A stretch of DNA of 10,440 nucleotides from Spyradocola merdavium (lineage in GTDB: Bacteria; Bacillota; Clostridia; Christensenellales; UBA1750), in contig DVIM01000010.1 of the NCBI GenBank assembly GCA_018711265.1, positions 1 through 10,440 on the forward strand, read 5' to 3'. This document shows positions 1-5,508 of this stretch, one piece after another (within the stretch, counting starts at the first letter, position 1; every line of letters begins with the position of its first letter). The notes under the pieces were generated by a model that made no database searches, was not told the origin of the DNA, and worked only from the letters and a program-made list of their open reading frames with translations. The translations under genes were made by a program, and so were the position numbers.

Positions 1-112
1 TCATGCGGACACAAATAACAAGATACGAAAAAAGCCCTTTTTTACAGGCTTTCGGGACATATTTTATACGGACTTGTGCGGAGATATAAGGGGTTTTATC
101 CGTTTCACGCCC
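1..112. other. Non-coding flank left of the tRNA fragment; possible end of an integrated element
   Basis: This stretch is more AT-rich than the rest of the window and holds no convincing gene. It contains the small hairpin at 28-52, a stem-forming pair AGGGG (89-93) and CCCCT (110-114), and repeated CGGACA/CGGACT words (6-11, 69-74) that are inverted relative to TGTCCG (126-131). If the tRNA-Ser fragment is an attachment site, this is the end of the mobile element and the inverted words could be recombinase arm or core sites. That is inference only. Confidence 0.3.
28..52 (-). terminator. Possible weak minus-strand terminator
   Basis: A 6-bp inverted repeat (AAAGCC at 31-36 with GGCTTT at 47-52, 10-base loop) is followed, read on the minus strand, by further T residues (A-run at 28-33 on the plus strand). 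This fits a small intrinsic terminator for leftward transcription, perhaps the end of the response-regulator/kinase transcript, whose own end at 184 has no T-run on that strand. The stem is short, so the call is tentative. Confidence 0.35.
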
Positions 113-168
113 CTCGAAATCAAGTTGTCCGAAAGGGCACGTGGGTTCGAATCCCACCGTCTCCGCCA
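113..168 (+). tRNA. 3' half of tRNA-Ser(CGA), incomplete; likely attachment-site remnant
   Basis: The sequence shows, in order: an anticodon loop CTCGAAA (113-119, anticodon CGA at 115-117), the 3' anticodon-stem strand TCAAG (120-124), a class II variable arm whose stem is TGTCC/GGGCA around a GAAA loop, a perfect T arm (GTGGG, TTCGAAT, CCCAC at 141-157), the 3' acceptor strand 158-164, discriminator G165 and encoded CCA (166-168). The 5' half is absent. The bases before the loop (CGCCC) do not pair with TCAAG, no D arm with the conserved A14 and GG pair can be drawn, and GGAGAT at 80-85 pairs only partly with the acceptor strand. It therefore cannot make a functional tRNA as it stands. The long variable arm and the CGA anticodon identify serine. 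The abrupt loss of tRNA identity at the anticodon loop is what site-specific integration into a tRNA gene leaves at the distal end of an element. An old tRNA pseudogene is the alternative. Confidence 0.7.
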
Positions 169-172
169 ACGG

Positions 173-211
173 CGCGCATCGTTTCAAGGAACGATGCGCG
201 TCGTTTCTCTT
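173..211 (+). terminator. Intrinsic terminator downstream of tRNA-Ser fragment
   Basis: A perfect 11-bp inverted repeat (CGCGCATCGTT at 173-183, AACGATGCGCG at 190-200) encloses a 6-base loop and is followed by a T-rich tract (201-211). It starts five bases after the encoded CCA, as expected for the original terminator of the tRNA gene. The loop contains the stop codon of the convergent histidine kinase (TGA, complement of 184-186), so the hairpin is shared by both genes. On the minus strand no T-run follows, so it works best for rightward transcription. Confidence 0.7.
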
Positions 212-1506
212 TCCTGCGGCGCCCGGATCGGGAGCTGAATCCGCGCCGAGAACACGTTTCCCTCCATGCAGAAGTCCAGCGCGCCGCCCGCGCGCTCCAC
301 GATGCGCCGCATGCTCGAGATCCCCACGCCGTGGATTCCGTCCCCCTCCTTGCTGGAAAGGAAGCGGTCTCCCTGCATCTTGAGCGCATCCGGATTGGCC
401 GCGTTTTCGCACACGATGAAGAAGAGATTCAGCGCTTGCTGGAACTCCAGATGGACTTCCTTCTTCTGCTCCGGGCGCAGGCGGCCGACGCCCTCCATCG
501 CGTTGTCCAGCAGGTTCCCCAGCACCGCGCACAGCTCCACGTCGTCCAGCGGGCACCCCTGCAGCGGATACGCCTGGAAGGAGAACGCAATCCCCTTTTC
601 CTGCAGGATGCTGCGCTTTGCCGTCAGCAGCGCGTCCACCGCAAGGTTCCCCGTCAGGGCGGCCGCCCTGGGCTGATGCGCGCGGAATTGTTCCAGGTAC
701 TGCCGGCTTTCCGCGCACTCCCCCTGCTCCAGCATCCTCTCCACGACCTGGATCTGGTGCTTGAAGTCGTGCTGCATCTCCAGGATTTGCGCGTACAGGC
801 CCTCCAATTCCCCCTGGTGCTGCGCGCTCAGTTTCAGGAACTGCACCTCCTGCGCCCGCAGCCGCTCCCGCTCCGCATAGGAGGAGAGCACCTCGTATTC
901 CACCAGGGAGCTGATGGAAAAGAGCACGCCGAACAGGCTGGCCACCAGATAGACCCCGTCCAGGAACGGATCCCTCTGCTGGAAATAAAAGAAGGCCTCC
1001 AGCAAGAGCATGCAAAACGCATTCTGTGCGAGCAGAATCCGGAGGCCGTCCTGCGAGATGGGGCCCTTTCCCCTGCGGACCTTCACAAAGCAGAACAGCA
1101 TCAGCGTGATGAGCAGGTTGACGCTCCCGACGAAGAGAATCCGCCCGGGGGTTTTTGTCAGCAGAAGCGAATTCCACTTGCCGGAGCCCGCCAGGGAGAA
1201 AAACACGATGCACAGATTCGTCATCGTGAGCATGACCACCGCCGTGATCAGCACCCAGAAGAGTTTTTCCATCCACCTGCCGCGCAGCGCGGAAATCGCG
1301 TAGAGAAAGGGGAAGAGAAACACCAGCGTATCGGTGACGCGGATGTCCCAAAAGAGATACAGCGTAAAGAATCCGGAAATCGCGAGGAAGCACAGCGCTT
1401 CTTTGCAGCCGACCGCCGCCTTGGCCTCCATCTGGCTTCGCAGAAAGGCGATCATCAGAAACGCCTGGTACGCATTGACCCCGATCTCAAAAATCGTCCA
1501 CCCCAA
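184..1506 (-). CDS. AgrC-like sensor histidine kinase (GHKL, HPK10 type)
   Basis: This is a membrane sensor kinase of about 440 residues, the sensor of a two-component system with the response regulator just upstream. Residues 1-200 hold six or seven hydrophobic segments (about 9-24, 36-53, 60-75, 83-105, 123-141, 155-175, 185-201), the multi-pass sensor domain usual in the AgrC/ComD family. A linker helix leads to the H-box MQHDFKHQ with the likely phosphorylated His246, then the N-box GNLLDNAMEG (330-339) and G-box HGVGISSM (392-399) of the GHKL ATPase domain. The start chosen is TTG at 1506, because a strong AAGGGGGG site lies nine bases ahead of it. Longer in-frame readings up to 1599 run through the regulator gene and start in regulator-coding sequence. 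The start overlaps the last 20 bases of the regulator gene, which suggests translational coupling. The ligand is unknown. Family members often sense peptides, but no agrB or agrD gene is visible here. Two-component kinase is certain; AgrC-like is by motif style. Confidence 0.9.
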   Translation of the reverse strand: MGWTIFEIGVNAYQAFLMIAFLRSQMEAKAAVGCKEALCFLAISGFFTLYLFWDIRVTDTLVFLFPFLYAISALRGRWMEKLFWVLITAVVMLTMTNLCIVFFSLAGSGKWNSLLLTKTPGRILFVGSVNLLITLMLFCFVKVRRGKGPISQDGLRILLAQNAFCMLLLEAFFYFQQRDPFLDGVYLVASLFGVLFSISSLVEYEVLSSYAERERLRAQEVQFLKLSAQHQGELEGLYAQILEMQHDFKHQIQVVERMLEQGECAESRQYLEQFRAHQPRAAALTGNLAVDALLTAKRSILQEKGIAFSFQAYPLQGCPLDDVELCAVLGNLLDNAMEGVGRLRPEQKKEVHLEFQQALNLFFIVCENAANPDALKMQGDRFLSSKEGDGIHGVGISSMRRIVERAGGALDFCMEGNVFSARIQLPIRAPQERETTRIVP

Positions 1507-2239
1507 TGTGATTTTTCCCCCCTTGAAAGTAGCGGTACATGGCCGCCCGCACGCGCTCGGCATAGCTGCGGGAGACCGGGATCTCCGTCCCGTCCGCAAG
1601 CTTCATTTTGTCGTTCTGGAAGGTCCGTATGTAGATCAGGTTCACGAGAAAGCTCCGGTGCGTGCAGAGAAAGGTCTTGTCCTTCAGCTGCGCCTCGACG
1701 TCCAGCAGGCGCATCCGGATCGTCAGGGGCTCCGCCTGGCCCACCCGGTGCAGGAGCAGGCGATGCCCCTGAATCTCAAAATAGGTGATCTCGCGCAGGG
1801 GGAGGAACAGCTGCCTTCCCCCGGATTTCGCCGCAAAGTATTCCCCCGCCAGGGCGCCCGTCTGCGCGTAGACGAGGTCCAGCACCTCAAAGAGCTGCTG
1901 CCGCGTGACGGGTTTTGTGAAGTACCGAAGGGCGTTGACCGTATAGCCCTCCCGCCAAAACTCCATCGAATTGCTGACAAAGACGATCTGCATCCTCTGG
2001 TTCGTCTCCCGGATTCTCTGCGCCAATTCGTATCCGTTGAGCCCGTCCGGCATGCAAATATCCAGAAAGAGCAGGTCGCAGGAGAGCCCTCTTTCCAGCG
2101 CCTCCCACAGATCCTCCGCAGAGGCAAAGGATTGAACCAAAACGTCCTGGTGCCCGCGCATTGCCTTCCAATCGAGGATCTCCGCTGTGATCTTGGCCAG
2201 GAACTCCCGCTCATCCTCGCAAAGAATGATCTGTATCAT
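1487..2239 (-). CDS. LytTR-family response regulator (AgrA-like)
   Basis: A 250-residue DNA-binding response regulator, phosphorylated by the downstream-encoded kinase. The receiver domain (about 1-125) shows the acidic pocket in ILCEDE (Glu8, Asp9, Glu10), phospho-acceptor Asp60 in LLFLDICMP, Ser89 in the switch position of IVFVSNS, and Lys109 in YFTKPV. A LytTR DNA-binding domain follows (about 145-245), recognised by FLPLREITYFEI, then CTHRSFLVNL and DGTEIPVSRSY. Length and domain order match AgrA/VirR-type regulators. ATG at 2239 is chosen because AGGAG lies six bases upstream and the protein then begins with the expected first receiver strand; an ATG eight codons earlier has no site. The gene is first in a two-gene operon behind a near-consensus promoter. 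LytTR regulators usually bind pairs of direct repeats; clear candidates were not seen by eye. Its targets are unknown; the neighbouring opp operon is a candidate by adjacency only. Confidence 0.93.
   Translation of the reverse strand: MIQIILCEDEREFLAKITAEILDWKAMRGHQDVLVQSFASAEDLWEALERGLSCDLLFLDICMPDGLNGYELAQRIRETNQRMQIVFVSNSMEFWREGYTVNALRYFTKPVTRQQLFEVLDLVYAQTGALAGEYFAAKSGGRQLFLPLREITYFEIQGHRLLLHRVGQAEPLTIRMRLLDVEAQLKDKTFLCTHRSFLVNLIYIRTFQNDKMKLADGTEIPVSRSYAERVRAAMYRYFQGGKNHIGVDDF
1516..1524 (-). promoter_or_regulatory. Ribosome binding site that sets the TTG start of the kinase gene
   Basis: Read on the minus strand, AAGGGGGGA lies nine bases before TTG at 1506. No other in-frame ATG, GTG or TTG nearby has such a site; the next in-frame ATG lies 17 codons further in, inside the first membrane helix. 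The site lies within the 3' end of the regulator gene, consistent with coupled translation. Confidence 0.65.
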
Positions 2240-2245
2240 CTCGTT

Positions 2246-2250
2246 CTCCT
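2246..2250 (-). promoter_or_regulatory. Ribosome binding site of the response regulator
   Basis: AGGAG on the minus strand, six bases before ATG at 2239. It decides against the upstream in-frame ATG at 2263. Confidence 0.75.
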
Positions 2251-2280
2251 CTATTCCAAACACGAATTGCTCTCGCTACC

Positions 2281-2309
2281 AAGATAGGCCATATCGTCTT
2301 TTTTGTCAA
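2281..2309 (-). promoter_or_regulatory. Sigma-A-type promoter for the two-component operon
   Basis: On the minus strand a perfect -35 box TTGACA (2304-2309) is separated by 17 bases (2287-2303) from a -10 box TATCTT (2281-2286). Transcription would start near 2274, giving a leader of about 35 bases with the AGGAG site before the regulator ATG. Box quality and spacing are close to consensus. The hairpin at 2320-2352 ends just upstream of the -35 box and could carry an operator. Confidence 0.8.
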
Positions 2310-2641
2310 GCAGGACGAGAACCGGGACCGCATCCGGAATGACATCCCGGTTTTTCAGCGCGGCAGCTCAGTTTTCTCCGGTAGGATCGTTTGTCATCCG
2401 AAGGAGCGTGGTCTTCCCCGAACCGCCGCGCGCCGTCTCCGATGGCAGTCTTGTGGATGATAGGAGTATATCCCCCGCCCCGTCCAGCGCGCGGCCCTGT
2501 CCCAAAAAGCGCAAAAAACAGCGCAAAATCGTATTGATTCATGAAGTTACGCAGTTATCCTCTCGAATCTTCGCGGTGCAATTCGCTTTCACGATTTGAG
2601 ATATGCCGGATTTCATTGTTTTGTCTTTCCAAAAAATGCGC
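2310..2641. other. Gene-free spacer with a P-loop-like relic and nested inverted repeats
   Basis: About 330 bases without a convincing intact gene lie between the two operons. On the minus strand, codons 2427 to 2398 read GGSGKTTLLR, a perfect Walker A core, and the frame continues to MTNDPTGEN and a stop at 2368-2370; it opens after a stop near 2530. No start with a ribosome binding site and no other ABC motif is present, so if real it is a broken ATPase fragment. The same bases can fold: GCGCGGC (2358-2364) pairs with GCCGCGC (2425-2431), CTCC (2376-2379) with GGAG (2403-2406) and GGAT (2384-2387) with ATCC (2396-2399), suggesting a possible structured RNA instead. Bases 2500-2640 are AT-richer and hold no clear promoter. 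I recognise no known RNA family. Confidence 0.4.
2320..2355 (+). repeat. Palindromic hairpin upstream of the regulator promoter
   Basis: AACCGGGA (2320-2327) and TCCCGGTT (2345-2352) form a perfect 8-bp stem around 17 bases. On the plus strand a T5 run (2351-2355) overlaps and follows the 3' arm, giving a terminator-like shape, yet no plus-strand gene is seen to its left. It ends about ten bases before the -35 box of the two-component promoter. It may be a regulator-binding palindrome or a terminator for antisense or spurious transcripts. The structure is seen; its role is open. Confidence 0.5.
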
Positions 2642-2677
2642 AAAAAAAGACCCGTCCGTCCAGGCGGGTCTTTTTTT
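2642..2677 (-). terminator. Bidirectional intrinsic terminator ending the opp operon
   Basis: A perfect 13-bp inverted repeat (2642-2654 with 2665-2677) has the GC core GACCCG/CGGGTC, a 10-base loop and seven A and seven T residues as outer arms. The stem therefore ends in a T-run on either strand. It lies ten bases past the stop of the small membrane protein gene, the last gene of the operon, and would also stop any rightward read-through. Confidence 0.93.
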
Positions 2678-2686
2678 GTATGCGCG

Positions 2687-2959
2687 TCAAACGCGGAGAA
2701 ACAGCGCGCCGACGCCGGCGAGCACCAGCAGCACCACCAGGCAGACCGGCAGCAGCACGAGGAATGCGGAGATCAGCATGGCGGCGAGGTCTCCGCGCTC
2801 CAGCATGTGGGAGATGTCGTCCGGCTCCTGCTCCGCACGGGGGTCGTACTCCTGGCCGCGCAGCGGGGCGTACTTGTCCCGGTCGGGGTCCTTCCGCTTG
2901 CGGCCGCGCTTTGCCGCGAGGTGGTCGAGCGCGCGCTCCACGCGCTTTTTATAGAGCAT
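2687..2959 (-). CDS. Small single-pass membrane protein at the end of the opp operon
   Basis: A 90-residue protein that I do not recognise. Residues 1-57 are highly charged: a basic stretch (about 4-29, with RGRKRKDPDRDK) followed by an acidic one (RAEQEPDDISHMLERGD). Residues 58-88 form one long hydrophobic segment at the C-terminus, so it resembles a tail-anchored protein with a cytoplasmic N-terminal part. It starts at ATG 2959, 15 bases after the oppF stop, with a GAGGGGG ribosome binding site, and is followed at once by the operon terminator. It is therefore almost surely co-transcribed with the permease. Its position and topology suggest a role with the transporter (assembly, stability or ATPase contact), but that is inference. 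No catalytic motif is visible. Confidence 0.75.
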   Translation of the reverse strand: MLYKKRVERALDHLAAKRGRKRKDPDRDKYAPLRGQEYDPRAEQEPDDISHMLERGDLAAMLISAFLVLLPVCLVVLLVLAGVGALFLRV

Positions 2960-2974
2960 GTCTGCGCCCCCTCT

Positions 2975-4508
2975 CTAGGCCTTTCCGCCCTTTTCGCCGG
3001 CGCGGCCGAGCTTGTGGTGGCAGGCGACGAAGTGGTTGGGCGCGATCTCCTCCCACTCCGGGACGACGTGCTTGCAGATGTCCGTGCAGTAGGCGCAGCG
3101 GGTGTGGAACTTGCAGCCCTTGGGCGGGTTGACCGGGCTGGGAATATCCCCCTCCAGGACCTGGAGCTCGCGCTTCTCCTCGTTTTCGGTGGTGGGGATG
3201 GCGCCCAGCAGGGCCTCGGTATAGGGATGGACGGGGTTGTCGAAGATCTCCTGGGAATCCGCCAGCTCCACCATGGTGCCCAGGTACATCACGCCGATGC
3301 GGTCCGAGATGTACTTGACGACGCTCAGGTCGTGGGTGATGAAGAGGTAGGTCAGGTCCGCCTGCTCCTTGAGGTCCTGCAGGAGGTTGATGATCTGCGC
3401 CTGGATGGAGACGTCCAGGGCGGATACGGCCTCGTCGCAGACGACGAACTTGGGCTTTGTCGCCAGGGCGCGGGCGATGCCGATGCGCTGGCGCTGGCCG
3501 CCGGAGAACTGGTGCGGGAAGCGGTGGAGGAAGTAGGGGGCAAGGCCGCACTGCTCCATGACCTGGAGCACCAGCTCCTGCATGCGCTCGTCCTTGCGCT
3601 TGATCATGCCGTGGGCGAGCATGCCCTCGCTGATGATCTGGCCGACGCTCATGCGCGGGTTTAGGGAGGAATACGGGTCCTGGAAGATGAGCTGCATGTC
3701 GCGGCGCAGGCGGCGCATCTCGTTATAGCTCAGGCGCGCAAGGTCGATGCCGCTGTCGCGGTAGGCCTCGTACTTCTGGAACTCCGCGTCCTGGGCGTAG
3801 GGCTTGCGCATCTCGTCGATCTCCGCATGGACCTTGCGGAGCGCGCTCCGGCAGTCGGCGATCTCCGCGTCGATCTTCTGGAGCTTTTCCCTGGCCGCCG
3901 CGAGCTTTCCGGAGTCGGCCTTCTGGGGCTTCTTCCTGGCGGCAAATTCCAGGTCGTCCACGTCGACCGCGGCGCTCTCCCGGCGCATCTCCAGGTCGCT
4001 GAGCTGCTTGGACTGCTGGTAAGCGCGCTCATAGACCTCCATGACGGGCTTCAGGTCCTTGGCCACGAGGAAGCCGCCGACGATCTTGGTGATGTTCAGC
4101 AGCGCGTCCTCGGCGAGCTTTCTCGCCTGGTCGAGCTCCCCGTGCTTGGCGTACTGCTCCTCCTCGGAAAGGGCCGCATACTGCGCCTCGAGCGCGTCGC
4201 GCTTCTTCTCGAGCTCGTGGAGCTTTTCGCGCAGCTTTGGCAGGTTGCGGATGGTCTCCAGCACATAGCGCGGGGCGAGGTCGTCCAGGGACATGCCGTA
4301 GTACATGGTGCGGCCGTAGGTCTGGTGGTAGAGCTGAAGGATGGTGCGCCCCAGCGTGGACTTGCCGCAGCCGGACTCGCCCACCAGGCCGAAGGTCTCG
4401 CCCTTGTAGATGTCCAGGGAGATGCCGTCGTTGGCCTTGACGGAGCCGCCGCCCTTCAGGGGAAAATACTGCTTGAGGTTGTCGATCCGAAGCAGGACCT
4501 CTCTCTTG

Positions 4509-4516
<8 letters not shown>
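2975..4516 (-). CDS. oppF: Oligopeptide ABC transporter ATP-binding protein OppF, with large helical insertion
   Basis: One of two ATPase subunits that power peptide import through OppB/OppC; cytoplasmic, membrane-associated. It has 513 residues, against about 310-330 usual for OppF/DppF. Core motifs are intact: Walker A GESGCGKST (46-54), Q-loop FQDPYSSLNPRM (Gln279), signature FSGGQRQRIGIARAL (337-351), Walker B FVVCDE (357-362, with Glu362), D-loop SALD, H-loop His395. The C-terminal Oligo_HPY-type region starts at HPYTEALLGA and carries Cys468, Cys474, Cys481, Cys499 plus an extra Cys477. About 185-200 residues between Walker A and the Q-loop (about 66-262), rich in Lys, Glu, Ala and Leu, are extra. 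ATG 4516 follows an AAGGAGG site and overlaps the oppD stop by eight bases, indicating translational coupling. Walker B reads DEAVSALD rather than the more usual DEPVSALD, a conservative change that is also common in this family. Function is assigned with high confidence; the insertion's role is unknown. Confidence 0.95.
3731..4321 (-). other. Coding segment for the helical/coiled-coil insertion in OppF
   Basis: This covers OppF residues about 66-262. In standard OppF the Walker A lysine and Q-loop glutamine are roughly 42-45 residues apart; here they are 227 apart (Lys52 to Gln279). The insert has two charged Leu/Ala-rich helical stretches (about 86-140 and 203-240) joined by a middle part (141-202) that includes a short hydrophobic run GGFLVA, compatible with a helical hairpin projecting from the nucleotide-binding domain. 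The reading frame, codon style and base composition match the rest of the gene, so it is neither a frameshift artefact nor a recent foreign insert. Confidence 0.75.
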
Positions 4517-5495
<979 letters not shown>

Positions 5496-5508
5496 GGATC
5501 GTCCCTCC

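Noticed and set aside
79..168. An intact tRNA-Ser gene of about 89 bases starting at GGAGAT
   Set aside because: Length and partial acceptor pairing are tempting, but the anticodon stem has only one of five pairs and there is no D arm.
120..389. Minus-strand frame ending GGIRTHVPFRTT
   Set aside because: This ending is the typical false translation of the strand opposite a tRNA-Ser 3' end.
184..1599. Longer kinase reading from ATG 1599
   Set aside because: The extra 31 residues are out-of-frame regulator sequence rich in Arg and Ser, while a strong ribosome binding site precedes TTG 1506.
76..1788. Long plus-strand open frame across the kinase and regulator genes
   Set aside because: It is antisense to two genes with clear catalytic motifs, is rich in Arg, His and Gln without domains, and begins in tRNA sequence. 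GC-rich codon bias keeps the opposite strand open.
2306..2542. Minus-strand frame of 78 codons in the spacer
   Set aside because: No ribosome binding site at a proper distance, no domain, and it runs through the regulator promoter's -35 box. It is also in a different frame from the P-loop-like stretch.
2536..2564. Plus-strand promoter (TTGATT, 16-17 bases, TATCCT)
   Set aside because: Boxes are weak and nothing convincing is encoded downstream on the plus strand.
2240..2641. An agrD-like autoinducing peptide gene next to the Agr-type pair
   Set aside because: No short frame with an amphipathic leader, a Cys/Ser ring and an acidic tail was found on either strand.
2603..3664. Plus-strand frame of 353 codons opposite oppF
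   Set aside because: Antisense to oppF motifs; a Leu/Val/Asp/Gly-rich translation with no domain.
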